Assembly (NCBI GenBank): GCA_023262855.1
Contig: JALQYQ010000062.1
Span: 1 to 64,000, forward strand
Direction: 5' to 3'
Source of the DNA: Crocinitomicaceae bacterium
Lineage (GTDB): Bacteria; Bacteroidota; Bacteroidia; Flavobacteriales_D; Crocinitomicaceae
DNA: 64,000 nucleotides
This document shows, one piece after another, positions 1 to 9,195 of the stretch (within the stretch, counting starts at the first letter, position 1; every line of letters starts with the position of its first letter). Both the position numbers and the translations under genes were made by a program. The notes beneath the pieces are model-generated. The model saw only the letters and a list, made by a program, of their open reading frames with translations. It ran no database searches and was not told the origin of the DNA.

Positions 1-1295
1 GTACCTCGTTATCTGGCACTTTTGCAGTAGCTTCTATTCCAGCGAATCCTTCAGCGCCTTTAATCGGGACAATTACGCAACCAACATGTTTATTGCCTGA
101 TGGTTCTGTTGTATTGAATGGCTTACCTGCAAGTGGAGCGTGGACCCTAAATTCAATTCCAGCAACAATCGCTTTAAACGGCAGTGGAACATCAGTTTCT
201 TATACTGAGTTATCCGCTAGTACAACATATACATTTACAGTAGTTGATGCCAACGGTTGTCAATCTGCTAATTCAGCTACGGTTGTGATTAATGCATTAC
301 CGGCAACACCAGCAGCGCCTGTTGCAGCTGTATCTGTTCAACCGACATGTGTTTTGCAAACTGGAACGATAGATGTTTCCAATCCACTTGGGTCTAATTA
401 TACGTATAGCATTGATGGAATAAACTATCAAGCAAATCCACAATTTACTGGATTACAGCCAGGTAATTACACACTTACCTTGACAGATGGAACAACAGGA
501 TGTGTTTCAATAGGAACACAGTTAGTTGTAGATGCAATTCCTTCACTTCCTGCAGCACCTGTAGTGAATATTGTTGATCAACCTACTTGTACAAACCCGT
601 TTGCCTCAGTAGTTATTGTTTCACCAATTGGTGCTAATTATTCGTATTCGTATGAACAAAATGGTGTTTTATATCCATTAACTACAACAACGCTTTCAAA
701 CTTAGATCCGAATCAAACCTATTCGTTCTATGTTGAAGACAATACAACATCATGTGTTTCAACTGCGTTCGATGTGACAACCAATACAATTCCAACGCCG
801 GAGCCTGTTGATGCAGGTCAAGATCAAACAATTAATGAAGGTCAAGTGGCAGTGCTTTCTGCAACCGGAAATGGATTAATGATTTGGGAGAATGGTGACA
901 CAACACAAACATCTGTAAGTCCACAAGTTACTGAAAGCTATACAGTGACATTGACAGATTCAAACGGATGTGTAAGTACCGATGAGGTGATCGTATTTTT
1001 AGCTGTAAGTTGTGGAGATTTGTTTATACCAACCGCTTTTTCACCAAACAATGATGCTGTCAATTCGGCTTTTAGAATTAAAATTAATCCAACTTGTATA
1101 CAAGCAATGCAGTTGCAGGTATTCGATCGTTGGGGAGAAATCATGTTTGAAACCACGAATCCATCAGATGCTTGGGATGGAAAATACAAAGGGAAGGAGT
1201 TGGATCCAGCTGTCTTTGTATATGTATTAGATATTCAACTGCTTGGAGAACAAGAAAGTCAACGTTACAAAGGAAATTTAACACTCATTAAATAA
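1..1295 (+). CDS. Exported adhesin-like protein with SprB-type repeats and T9SS type B (CHU_C) tail, 5' partial
   Basis: The frame is open from base 3 to the stop at 1293-1295 with no start needed, so the N-terminus lies outside the window; about 430 residues are seen. It carries at least three roughly 80-residue repeats, each opening with a QPTC motif followed by a YTYSIDG-like strand, as in the SprB repeat family of gliding adhesins. The last 90 residues (from CGDLFIPTAFSPNND through VFDRWGE, WDGKYKG and YKGNLTLIK) are the gliding-motility CHU_C domain that targets proteins to the type IX secretion system without conventional tail cleavage (type B). The PorP/SprF gene follows 8 bases later, the usual arrangement for type B substrates. 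Role inferred: large cell-surface adhesin or motility protein. Confidence 0.85.
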   Translation, partial: TSLSGTFAVASIPANPSAPLIGTITQPTCLLPDGSVVLNGLPASGAWTLNSIPATIALNGSGTSVSYTELSASTTYTFTVVDANGCQSANSATVVINALPATPAAPVAAVSVQPTCVLQTGTIDVSNPLGSNYTYSIDGINYQANPQFTGLQPGNYTLTLTDGTTGCVSIGTQLVVDAIPSLPAAPVVNIVDQPTCTNPFASVVIVSPIGANYSYSYEQNGVLYPLTTTTLSNLDPNQTYSFYVEDNTTSCVSTAFDVTTNTIPTPEPVDAGQDQTINEGQVAVLSATGNGLMIWENGDTTQTSVSPQVTESYTVTLTDSNGCVSTDEVIVFLAVSCGDLFIPTAFSPNNDAVNSAFRIKINPTCIQAMQLQVFDRWGEIMFETTNPSDAWDGKYKGKELDPAVFVYVLDIQLLGEQESQRYKGNLTLIK

Positions 1296-1303
1296 TTCGA
1301 CCG

Positions 1304-2332
1304 ATGAAGAATATTATTATACTTTTTGTAAGTGTTATTGCAACGTATGCTGTTGCACAAGATGCTCATTTTTCACAATACAACAATTCACCGTTGCTGT
1401 TAAATCCAGCGAATGCAGGCTTGAACAATAATCTACGAGCGATTATCAATTATCGCCAACAGTGGAGAAGTGTTGCGAATCCATTCAAAACAGGTGGTTT
1501 TTCTTTTGATGCAAATGTTACAAAGGACAAATACCGAAAAGCGAGTTTAGGAATTGGAGTTCAATTGATCAATGATCAATCAGGTGACGCACGATTAACA
1601 ATGAATCAAGGAAATCTGAATATTTCAAGTGTGTTACAATTGGACCAAAACAGTAAGTTGAGTGTTGGTTTAATGGGAGGTTTCGGAACACGTTCAGTTA
1701 ATTATTCAGCATTGAGATGGGAAAATCAATATCAAAATGGTTCCTACAATGCGGCAAATAGCACCGGTGAGAATTTGAGTTCTTCAAGTTTTTCATACAT
1801 GGATGCAGGTGCTGGTCTTGCTTGGTCATATGGTAAAGATCAAGGTTACATCACTCAAAACAATGGTATGAAATTAACGATTGGGTTATCGGCATTTCAT
1901 TTTGGACTACCTAAAACATCGTTTATTGGTTCAGCCGATGAAAAGTTAACAACAAAGTATGTTTTTCATGGACGAGGAGAATTTGGTAAACAAAATACAA
2001 ATTTGACTTTTATACCTGAACTGGTATTCGTTCAACAGGGAAGTTTAAGAGAGATTGTTTTAGGAAATACATTCCGATATTTATTGAGTGAAGGTTCCCA
2101 TTTTACTGGTTTCACGAAAAGTTCTGCCGTTTCATTAGGCGTCAATTACAGGGTAAAAGACGCTTTGATTGCATCTTTTGGAATTGATTATGGAAATTTT
2201 TCAGTTTACATGGGTTATGATATTACCATGTCAAAATTATCCGCAGCGAACAAGTCTAGAGGTGGTTTTGAATTGGCCTTAAAATTTGTAACACCAAATC
2301 CATTTTCAAAAGGATATCGTTCAAGAATTTAA
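1304..2332 (+). CDS. PorP/SprF family type IX secretion membrane protein
   Basis: 342 residues with a signal peptide (residues 1-18, ending AVAQ) and the family opening DAHFSQYNNSPLLLNPANAG, then beta-strand-rich outer-membrane sequence to the C-terminus. PorP/SprF proteins assist export or surface attachment of their neighbouring CHU_C-tailed substrate (known for SprF and SprB in Flavobacterium). It starts 8 bases after the stop of the type B substrate upstream, so the two are almost certainly co-transcribed and functionally paired. A hairpin follows the gene. No catalytic residues are expected. The length is normal for the family. Confidence 0.92.
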   Translation: MKNIIILFVSVIATYAVAQDAHFSQYNNSPLLLNPANAGLNNNLRAIINYRQQWRSVANPFKTGGFSFDANVTKDKYRKASLGIGVQLINDQSGDARLTMNQGNLNISSVLQLDQNSKLSVGLMGGFGTRSVNYSALRWENQYQNGSYNAANSTGENLSSSSFSYMDAGAGLAWSYGKDQGYITQNNGMKLTIGLSAFHFGLPKTSFIGSADEKLTTKYVFHGRGEFGKQNTNLTFIPELVFVQQGSLREIVLGNTFRYLLSEGSHFTGFTKSSAVSLGVNYRVKDALIASFGIDYGNFSVYMGYDITMSKLSAANKSRGGFELALKFVTPNPFSKGYRSRI

Positions 2333-2337
2333 GGGTT

Positions 2338-2376
2338 AAACGCTCCGCAAAAAAAATAGTTTGACGAGCGTTTTAG
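2338..2376 (+). terminator. Candidate terminator after the porP/sprF-like gene
   Basis: AAACGCTC (2338-2345) is exactly complementary to GAGCGTTT (2366-2373), with a 20-base loop and a short T run. It ends the adhesin/PorP unit. The long loop makes it a moderate call; the promoter of the next gene may lie in the loop and just beyond. Confidence 0.5.
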
Positions 2377-2403
2377 AAAAAAATTGTTACTTTGTGTTTA
2401 ACT

Positions 2404-3531
2404 ATGCGATTAACAATTGTTTTTTTACTCTTCATTTTTCTGTCGGATTATACCGTTTTAGCGCAGGATAAGGACAATTCTGAGCTGGAAAAATTGGATG
2501 CAATCGCATTTTCTTCCTTAGAGAATAATTCACCAAATACGCAACGAGATGCTGAAAATTTGCTTTCGGCAAGCTTAAAAGTAAAACCTTCTGTCTATCG
2601 CGTTAATGCATACACCATTCTTGGAATTATAAACAAGGATAAAGGATTTTATTTGTCGGCTTTGGATTATTATTTGAAGGCGTTGAATGCTTCTGATTTA
2701 ATTCATGACCAAGGCCGAAAATCTGCATGTTACAATAACATTGGAATGGTTTTTCAATTGCAAGAGAAGCATCAACAAGCGATTAATTACTTTAATCAAA
2801 GTCTTGACATTGAAAAAAAATTAAAAAATCCTCTGCAACAATCCATTCGTTATTACAATATTGGAGAATCTTACAAAGCGCTGAACAAGTTCGATTTAGC
2901 CTTGACTTATTTCAATAATTCGTTGTTGATTGAACAAAAGGCAAAGAACATCGAAGGAATTGTTTACGCTGAATTAGGAATTTCAGACGTTTACATTCAT
3001 ATTAAACGTTTCACGGACGCTTTAATAACGTTAGAAAGAGTTCAGCCAAAAATTTCCCCAAATGCCATAGAGGAAACAATCATGTATGCAAAATTGATGG
3101 GTGAATTGAAACTGAATCAAGGTGATTTAGATGGTGCGATGAATTCATTTGCTAGTGCTGAAAGAATAGCTGAAAATACGGGAGTTAAGACACAATTGCT
3201 TGCACTATACAAGGCTGAAATTAAGGTCTTAAAAGCAAAACAAGACTGGAAAGGAGCAACGTTGAAATACGAGGAATATGTGCGCTTAAATGATCAAATC
3301 AACAGTTTGCATATACGAAATCAATTGGATGATTTGAGTTTTAGGAATGAGATTACGAAGAAAGATCTTGAATTAGAATTAGTCCAGGAAGAACGTGATT
3401 TAGCGAAGCAAAATGAAAATTCCGAAAAGCAATTACGCGTCTATTCACAAAAAATTATTTGGTTTGTAATCAGCTTAATTGTCATTTTCATTGGTTTGAT
3501 GATTGTTGGGATTAAAAAATTGACAAAATAA
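2404..3531 (+). CDS. TPR-repeat protein with signal peptide and C-terminal membrane anchor
   Basis: About 375 residues from the ATG at 2404; a TTG four codons earlier is in frame but would add residues before the signal peptide MRLTIVFLLFIFLSDYTVLAQ. Tetratricopeptide repeats fill residues 60-270 (A..YNNIG, YYNIGESYKALNKFDLALTYF and similar). Then comes a charged coiled coil (about 290-345) and one transmembrane helix (350-370) close to the C-terminus. This resembles the sensor half of Bacteroidota TPR kinases, but the kinase is missing and a LytTR protein follows 4 bases downstream. I infer that the pair forms one signalling unit: periplasmic TPR sensing and DNA-binding output. The ligand is unknown. 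Confidence 0.8.
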   Translation: MRLTIVFLLFIFLSDYTVLAQDKDNSELEKLDAIAFSSLENNSPNTQRDAENLLSASLKVKPSVYRVNAYTILGIINKDKGFYLSALDYYLKALNASDLIHDQGRKSACYNNIGMVFQLQEKHQQAINYFNQSLDIEKKLKNPLQQSIRYYNIGESYKALNKFDLALTYFNNSLLIEQKAKNIEGIVYAELGISDVYIHIKRFTDALITLERVQPKISPNAIEETIMYAKLMGELKLNQGDLDGAMNSFASAERIAENTGVKTQLLALYKAEIKVLKAKQDWKGATLKYEEYVRLNDQINSLHIRNQLDDLSFRNEITKKDLELELVQEERDLAKQNENSEKQLRVYSQKIIWFVISLIVIFIGLMIVGIKKLTK

Positions 3532-3535
3532 CTAC

Positions 3536-4336
3536 ATGTTAGGAACACTGAAAAATCGAAGTTTAATCGCTGTCAGTTATGGCATCTATTCGGCGTTGAT
3601 TGTATTTTTCTTTGATTCCTTTTCGTTCGTAAATCCTGCACCTGCATCAGTTGTTGGATATATTTCCTTAATCGGATTCGTAAGTTTAGTTGAATTTGTG
3701 CTCCTTGAATTAGTGAGGGTTCAAATGCTCAATGGCAAGAATTTTAGAGGTTTATTCGTTAGTTCTTTTCACATTTCAGGATTGGTAGCAAGCTGCTGTT
3801 GTTGGCTCATTTTTCATGGGGAAGAAAGTTCATTATTTCTTTTCATAACAACATTTTTGGTCAGTGCGCTTCTTCCTACGATGGTTGTGGTGCTTTATTT
3901 TATCTTCAACGAAGCCAAACTAAAAATATCGACTAAAGAAATCATTGAAGAAGAAAAATCAGAAATAGAGTATGTTCCGCTCTTTTGTTTGGAAAGCGAA
4001 ACGGGTAAAACACTTTTAAAGCTGCCGATTGATCAACTTATTTGTTTTGAAGCGAATGATAATTATGTTATTATTTACTACTTCGATAAAAGCAATAATG
4101 TAAAGAAAATGATGGAGCGATTCTCTTTAAAAAAAATGGAAGAAATTTTATCGCTTGAAAATACGAAGTTTGAACGCGTTCATAAGTCGTTTTTAATCAA
4201 TCCGTCTCGTTTAATTGCGATTTCTGGTAAAGCTCAGGCTTATAAATTGGAATTACAAGGCTTGGAAAGTCTAATTCCAGTATCTCGCTCGTATTCCATT
4301 AATTTGTTGGAACAGAAGCTGATTGAAAAGAACTAA
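3536..4336 (+). CDS. Membrane-bound LytTR-domain transcriptional regulator
   Basis: 266 residues. The N-terminal half has about four hydrophobic helices (roughly residues 10-30, 38-60, 72-92 and 98-125). The C-terminal 110 residues form a LytTR DNA-binding domain (PIDQLICFEANDNYVIIYY, then FERVHKSFLINPSRL and an IPVSRSY-like end). No receiver domain is present, so control is not by a classical phosphorelay; regulation through the membrane part or through the upstream TPR protein is inferred. It starts 4 bases after the TPR gene and is presumably co-transcribed. Targets cannot be told; the beta-helix protein gene starts 151 bases downstream. Confidence 0.82.
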   Translation: MLGTLKNRSLIAVSYGIYSALIVFFFDSFSFVNPAPASVVGYISLIGFVSLVEFVLLELVRVQMLNGKNFRGLFVSSFHISGLVASCCCWLIFHGEESSLFLFITTFLVSALLPTMVVVLYFIFNEAKLKISTKEIIEEEKSEIEYVPLFCLESETGKTLLKLPIDQLICFEANDNYVIIYYFDKSNNVKKMMERFSLKKMEEILSLENTKFERVHKSFLINPSRLIAISGKAQAYKLELQGLESLIPVSRSYSINLLEQKLIEKN

Positions 4337-4487
4337 GTCTAACCATTTATCTTTTTAAGCTAACCATTCACCCCAAATCTTTGCATTTCACTGCGTATGT
4401 TAACCATATGCGTAGTTAATTTTAACAGTACTTTAAGAGCTTGTATGTTTGCTTCAAGAATGCTAACAGTTACAAACCTTAAAAATT

Positions 4488-6467
4488 ATGTTGAAACCAC
4501 TCTTCAATAAATTTTCGAAAAAAGTTTCGACCAAGTTAAACTTGGCAGCTTTTGTTGTATTGTTTTCTTGTACATTTTCAATTTACGCTACTGCTACTAA
4601 CTACTACGTAAATGATGCAAGTACTACAAATGATACGTACTGCTCTGTTGTTGGGAGTAATTCCAACAACGGACTTAGTGCTTCAACTCCAAAGTTAACA
4701 TTGAAAAATTTATGGGTGACCTATGGTCCATCAGGAACGAATGTGCTAACAAGTGGCGATGTTATATACATTGATGCGGGAACCTATAGCGCAACTGGCG
4801 GAGCCAGCATTGACGAAGCAGGGTTCAATATTACAGTTGCTGGACTAACATTCATGGGGTCGAACATGAACACAACTATTTTTGATCACAATCACCACGG
4901 AACACCAACTGAATACTTCATGTATATCAACGCGAGCAATGTCGTTTTAAAGAACATGACTATTCGCGAATTTGATAACAATGGAACTCAAACTCCAGGG
5001 CATAGCGGACAAGCAATAACGATTGGCGGAGCAGGGGTTTTGCGTTCAGGAATTTTGCTGGAGAATGTCAATTTTTTGGAAAATGGTTTTTCGGGTGGTA
5101 ATCCTGCTCTTTCAGTTTTGTCCAATTCATCGGTTACCGTTAAAGGAGGTGGAAGTTTTTGTAATACGAATGGAACAGCTTACACAGGTGGAATCGAAGC
5201 GTATGGTACAAACATTAACTTGCTTATTGAAAATTCTATTCTTTCAAACAATTACAAAGTTGGTTCATTTGATGGGGGTGGATTGCGAATTGAAGGAGAT
5301 GCAACTACGAATGTAACAGTAAAAAATTGCAGAATATCTAACAATATGGCTTCGTATGGCGGAGCGATTTCTCAGACGAATGGTGTGCTCAATGTATCAA
5401 ATTGTATCATCCAAGGAAATACAGCGGGACAAACTTCAACAACAATTTATGGAGGAGGTTTCTTTATGAATGCAGGAACTGCTCGTTTTACAAAATGTCG
5501 TTTTGAAAGTAATGCCAAATCAGCTGGTACTTTAAGAGGTGGCGCAATTGCATGTCGCTATTTGGGTACAACAGGAGCATTCTCATCTGCTAAAACAATC
5601 AATTTAACTGTTGATTCAACTGTTTTTTTAAATAACGCGGGAGATTTAGGATTTGACATTTATGCGGCGAATGGTTCAAGTAATGCATGCAACGTTTTGG
5701 TGCGTGACTGTCAATTTTTAACAAGTGGGAGTACAAATATTGTGAGCGATGCAACGTCACCAGCATCGAGTATTTCCGTTACCTATTTTGGAACAGTGCC
5801 ATCAAGCAGTGGATCAGGAATCACAAAAACGCTAAGTTCAAATGCGCTGTATACGCCAACTCTTACGCCACCAAGTTTTACAGGATCATGCGGGTCGATT
5901 GTCGTATTGCCAATCGAATTAATTGACTTTAAAGGGTTTTGCAATGAGAACTTCAATAATCTTATTTGGGAAACAGCAACTGAGCATAACAATGCTTTTT
6001 TTACCATTGAAAAGGCCAACGCTGATGGTCAATTCGCTGAGTTGACAACAGTACAAGGTCGAATCAATTCAACGGAATATTCAGATTATTCGTTCCAAGA
6101 TTATTCTGTGAACAGAGGTGTAAGTTATTACCGCTTGTCACAAACAGATTTAGATGGAACAACACGTCAGCTAAAAACTATTTCGGTTGATAATTTATGC
6201 AACAAAGAAAATGAGATCACGGCGAATTATAACCAAGAGAACAATGTGTTAAATATTTATTATTCGTTCCCTAAATCGGAGGAATTAAACGTACAATTAA
6301 TCAATTCAACTGGACAAGCAATTGCATCAGAAAACGTAAAATTTGATGCGAATGACAACAAGGTTGATGTGTTTTTAAAAGAGAATCTCGCAACAGGTGT
6401 GTACTTTGTAAAGTTGACGAATGCTTCGGTATCGTTCACAAACAAATTCATAGTAGTTAACAGATAG
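4488..6467 (+). CDS. Exported right-handed beta-helix protein with T9SS type A sorting domain
   Basis: 659 residues. A signal peptide (about 1-37, ending IYATA) is followed by parallel beta-helix sequence (40-430) with polymorphic outer-membrane-like turns such as GGGLRIEGD, GGAIS and GGGFFMN. A linker of the type VLPIELIDFKGF...NLIWETATEHNNAFFTIEKA (about 470-570) is typical of Bacteroidota exported proteins. The last 80 residues end in VYFVKLTN...FTNKFIVVNR, a Por secretion tail (type A). Predicted to be secreted or surface attached through T9SS; no catalytic motif is recognised, so substrate and function are unknown. It stands alone, 151 bases after the LytTR gene and just before the ilv leader. 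Confidence 0.85.
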   Translation: MLKPLFNKFSKKVSTKLNLAAFVVLFSCTFSIYATATNYYVNDASTTNDTYCSVVGSNSNNGLSASTPKLTLKNLWVTYGPSGTNVLTSGDVIYIDAGTYSATGGASIDEAGFNITVAGLTFMGSNMNTTIFDHNHHGTPTEYFMYINASNVVLKNMTIREFDNNGTQTPGHSGQAITIGGAGVLRSGILLENVNFLENGFSGGNPALSVLSNSSVTVKGGGSFCNTNGTAYTGGIEAYGTNINLLIENSILSNNYKVGSFDGGGLRIEGDATTNVTVKNCRISNNMASYGGAISQTNGVLNVSNCIIQGNTAGQTSTTIYGGGFFMNAGTARFTKCRFESNAKSAGTLRGGAIACRYLGTTGAFSSAKTINLTVDSTVFLNNAGDLGFDIYAANGSSNACNVLVRDCQFLTSGSTNIVSDATSPASSISVTYFGTVPSSSGSGITKTLSSNALYTPTLTPPSFTGSCGSIVVLPIELIDFKGFCNENFNNLIWETATEHNNAFFTIEKANADGQFAELTTVQGRINSTEYSDYSFQDYSVNRGVSYYRLSQTDLDGTTRQLKTISVDNLCNKENEITANYNQENNVLNIYYSFPKSEELNVQLINSTGQAIASENVKFDANDNKVDVFLKENLATGVYFVKLTNASVSFTNKFIVVNR

Positions 6468-6493
6468 TAGTGTTTTTTAAGTTACAGTTAGGT

Positions 6494-6544
6494 ATGAAGC
6501 AAGCAATTATTATCCCAATCATTATTATCATTCCGATGGAGTGA
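6494..6544 (+). CDS. ilv operon leader peptide (isoleucine-rich)
   Basis: A 16-codon open frame, ATG at 6494 to TGA at 6542-6544, reading MKQAIIIPIIIIIPME: eight of sixteen codons are isoleucine, none is valine or leucine. It sits 77 bases before ilvE and just ahead of a rho-independent hairpin. Attenuation leaders of amino-acid operons have this design: ribosomes stall on the run of cognate codons when charged tRNA is scarce. The stop codon lies inside the predicted antiterminator arm (6539-6547). Too short for usual gene finding. The only doubt is that no clear ribosome site precedes it, which is common in this phylum. Confidence 0.85.
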   Translation: MKQAIIIPIIIIIPME

Positions 6545-6603
6545 GAATTGCTTGTGTTCAAAAAAGTCAGCCTTTCTCATTCATTTGGGGAAGGCTTTTT
6601 TAG
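6500..6603 (+). promoter_or_regulatory. Transcription attenuator of the ilvEDBNCA operon
   Basis: Three pairings can be read. (1) A pause stem: CAAGCAATT (6500-6508) with AATTGCTTG (6546-6554), 9 perfect pairs. (2) An antiterminator: GAGTGAGAA (6539-6547) with TTCTCATTC (6574-6582), 9 pairs with one G-U. (3) A terminator: AGCCTT (6569-6574) with AAGGCT (6591-6596), extendable inward by two or three pairs, followed by TTTTTT. Pairings 1 and 2 compete, as do 2 and 3. A ribosome stalled on the Ile codons (6506-6532) would block 1 and favour 2, giving read-through. A ribosome reaching the stop would cover 6539-6547 and favour 3. The structure is seen; the mechanism is inferred. Confidence 0.8.
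6569..6603 (+). terminator. Attenuator terminator hairpin
   Basis: Stem AGCCTT/AAGGCT (6569-6574/6591-6596) extended inward by T-G, C-G and T-G pairs, 10-12 base loop, then TTTTTTAGTTT. It lies between the leader peptide and ilvE, so it should end transcription before the structural genes unless the antiterminator forms. Confidence 0.8.
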
Positions 6604-6620
6604 TTTATGTAAATTTTTAA

Positions 6621-7511
6621 ATGATGTATTACACAGATGAAACAATCGTTTTTTTAAACGGTGAGTATGTTAAAGCAAAAGATGCGAAAGTTGGATTGTT
6701 CAACCAAACAATGCACTATGGAAATGGTGTGTTTGAAGGAATTCGTTCCTATGAAACGCCTGATGGAACGCGAATTTTTAAGGCAAAGGAACATTATGAT
6801 CGTTTGCATTATTCTGCAGAGAAAATGCATATTTCATTGAATTATTCTTCTGAAGAACTTGAGCAAATTACCTACCGTTTGTTGGAATTGAACAGTTTGA
6901 GTGATGCCTACATTCGTCCATTGGTTTTTCTTGGCGAGAACATGTCGCTAACACCTACAGATGATGTAAATGTGGTTATCATGGTCTGGGAATGGGGAAA
7001 ATACCTGGGTGATAAAATGCTGAAAGTGATGCTCTCATCTTATCAACGCCCAAATCCGAAAGCATGTCACGTGCAAGCAAAAGTCGTGGGACATTACACC
7101 AACAGTATTTTAGCAACGACTGAAGCAAAACAAAATGGATTCGACGAAGCTTTATTGACCGATATCAATGGAAACATCGCTGAAGGACCTGGTGCGAATT
7201 TCTTTTTTGAAAAAGAAGGGAAATTGGTTACAGCACCTTTAGGAAATATTCTATCTGGAATTACGCGTGCAACTGTATTTGAATTAGCACAAGAACTAGG
7301 AGTGGAAATCGAGGAACGTTTCTTTAAACCGGAGGAATTGTTATCAGCCGATGCAGCATTTTTCTGCGGAACAGCAGCTGAAGTAATTGGAATAGAATTA
7401 TTCAATGATTATGAATTTCCAATGAAATGGGAAGATACCAATGGTTATTTGATTCAACGAATGTATAAACGTCGTGTTTCAACAAATGAATACAAACATG
7501 TCTATCTGTAA
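6621..7511 (+). CDS. ilvE: Branched-chain amino acid aminotransferase
   Basis: 296 residues, class IV PLP aminotransferase fold. It interconverts Ile, Val and Leu with their 2-oxo acids in the cytosol, the last step of branched-chain synthesis. Visible motifs: [18 protein letters not shown] near the N-terminus, the PLP lysine at about K154 in [11 protein letters not shown], the EGPGANFFF signature around E188, and LSGITR for cofactor phosphate binding. The first gene of the ilv operon, directly behind the attenuator. Two adjacent ATG codons (6621, 6624) are possible starts; either gives a normal N-terminus. The next gene, ilvD, starts 4 bases after the stop. D-amino-acid transaminases share the fold, but the operon settles the call. 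Confidence 0.95.
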   Translation: MMYYTDETIVFLNGEYVKAKDAKVGLFNQTMHYGNGVFEGIRSYETPDGTRIFKAKEHYDRLHYSAEKMHISLNYSSEELEQITYRLLELNSLSDAYIRPLVFLGENMSLTPTDDVNVVIMVWEWGKYLGDKMLKVMLSSYQRPNPKACHVQAKVVGHYTNSILATTEAKQNGFDEALLTDINGNIAEGPGANFFFEKEGKLVTAPLGNILSGITRATVFELAQELGVEIEERFFKPEELLSADAAFFCGTAAEVIGIELFNDYEFPMKWEDTNGYLIQRMYKRRVSTNEYKHVYL

Positions 7512-7515
7512 TAGT

Positions 7516-9189
7516 ATGGAATTAAATAAATACAGTAAAACGATTACGCAAGACGAAACGCAACCGGCTGCGCAAGCAATGTTGTATGGAATTGGTTTCT
7601 CAGATGAAGATTTTGACAAAGCACAGGTTGGAATTGTAAGTACAGGTTATGAAGGCAATACGTGCAACATGCATCTGAATGATCTTGCTAAAAACGTGAA
7701 AAAGGCGGTTGTTGATCAAGAGTTGGTTGGATTGATTTTTAATACAATTGGCGTGAGCGACGGAATTTCAAACGGAACAGAAGGGATGAAGTATTCGCTG
7801 ATTTCACGTGATGTAATTGCGGATTCAATTGAAACGGTTGTGAACGCTCAATGGTATGATGGCTTGATCGCTGTTGTCGGTTGTGATAAGAATATGCCAG
7901 GATCCATTATAGCAATGGGAAGGTTGAATCGCCCAGCAATAATGGTTTATGGTGGAACAATTCATTCAGGAAATTGGAAAGGCGAATCATTGAACATCGT
8001 TTCCGCTTTTGAAGCCCTTGGTAAAAAGTTCAACAATACGATTACCCCGGAAGATTTCAAAGGTGTGATTAAAAATGCGTGTCCTGGTGCTGGTGCTTGC
8101 GGCGGAATGTACACTGCGAATACAATGTCATCGGCAATCGAAGCATTGGGAATGAGTTTGCCTTATAGTTCTTCGAATCCTGCGCTAAGCGATGAAAAAC
8201 AAAAAGAATGTGAAGCAGCTGGAAAAGCCATGCGTTTGTTGCTTGAAAAAGATATCAAACCGCGCGACATCATGACCATGAAAGCATTTGAAAATGCAAT
8301 AACGATGACATTAGTGCTAGGTGGTTCAACAAATGCGGTGCTTCATTTGATTGCAATGGCACATTCGGTTGGTTTGAAATTAACGGTGGATGACGTCCAA
8401 CGCTTTAGCGATAAAACACCCGTATTAGCTGATTTGAAACCGAGTGGAAATTACCTGATGGAAGATCTTCATCGAGTAGGAGGTGTGCCAGCTGTAATGA
8501 AATATTTACTGAAAATGAATTTGCTTCATGGCGATTGCCTCACTGTAACTGGAAAAACAGTGGCAGAAAATCTTGAAACCGTTCCCGATTTGATGGATGG
8601 ACAACAAGTCTTCCATGAAATCAGTAATCCAATTAAGGAAACAGGCCATTTGCAAGTGCTTTACGGAAACTTGGCGAAAGAAGGTTCTGTTGCAAAAATT
8701 AGTGGTAAAGAAGGTGAATATTTTGAAGGAACGGCTGTGGTGTTCGAAGATGAATATACTGTAATTGATGGCGTGAAAGATGGACGAATAAAAGAAGGTT
8801 CTGTGGTTGTCATTCGCTATTGTGGACCAAAAGGCGGACCTGGAATGCCAGAAATGTTGAAACCGACTTCTGCAATTATGGGAGCTGGATTGGGAGCATC
8901 GGTAGCATTGATTACAGATGGTCGTTTTTCGGGCGGAACACATGGATTTGTCGTTGGACATATCACACCTGAAGCATTTGATGGAGGAACAATTGCACTC
9001 GTAGAAAATGGCGATAAAATTTCCATCGATGCAAAGAAAAACACCTTAACCCTTCACGTTTCAGATGAAGTCTTGGCAGAAAGAAAAAGAAATTGGATCC
9101 AACCGGAAATGAAAGTAAAACAAGGCGTTTTGTACCGTTATGCAAAATGTGTGGCCAGTGCTTCTGAAGGTTGTATAACAGATAAATAA
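7516..9189 (+). CDS. ilvD: Dihydroxy-acid dehydratase
   Basis: 557 residues from the ATG at 7516, the standard length; the frame is open back to a GTG inside ilvE, but ATG 7516, 4 bases after the ilvE stop, fits the family. It dehydrates 2,3-dihydroxy-isovalerate and -methylvalerate to the 2-oxo acids using an Fe-S cluster and Mg. Cluster cysteines are visible at C50 ([10 protein letters not shown]), C123 (GCDKNMPG) and C195 ([16 protein letters not shown]). The C-terminal signature [11 protein letters not shown] and the [16 protein letters not shown] motif are intact. Second gene of the operon; ilvB follows after 6 bases. Edd, its relative, is excluded by the neighbours. Confidence 0.96.
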   Translation: MELNKYSKTITQDETQPAAQAMLYGIGFSDEDFDKAQVGIVSTGYEGNTCNMHLNDLAKNVKKAVVDQELVGLIFNTIGVSDGISNGTEGMKYSLISRDVIADSIETVVNAQWYDGLIAVVGCDKNMPGSIIAMGRLNRPAIMVYGGTIHSGNWKGESLNIVSAFEALGKKFNNTITPEDFKGVIKNACPGAGACGGMYTANTMSSAIEALGMSLPYSSSNPALSDEKQKECEAAGKAMRLLLEKDIKPRDIMTMKAFENAITMTLVLGGSTNAVLHLIAMAHSVGLKLTVDDVQRFSDKTPVLADLKPSGNYLMEDLHRVGGVPAVMKYLLKMNLLHGDCLTVTGKTVAENLETVPDLMDGQQVFHEISNPIKETGHLQVLYGNLAKEGSVAKISGKEGEYFEGTAVVFEDEYTVIDGVKDGRIKEGSVVVIRYCGPKGGPGMPEMLKPTSAIMGAGLGASVALITDGRFSGGTHGFVVGHITPEAFDGGTIALVENGDKISIDAKKNTLTLHVSDEVLAERKRNWIQPEMKVKQGVLYRYAKCVASASEGCITDK

Positions 9190-9195
9190 GTAAAG

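Noticed and set aside
2387-2394. TTACTTTG as promoter of the TPR gene
   Set aside because: Second base of the TAnnTTTG consensus is wrong; not listed, though plausible.
7474-7515. Longer ilvD with a GTG start inside ilvE
   Set aside because: ATG 7516 gives the family length (557) and a 4-base spacing to ilvE.
8506-8961. Antisense 151-residue frame inside ilvD
   Set aside because: Overlaps a strongly conserved gene; codon pattern follows ilvD; no start signal.
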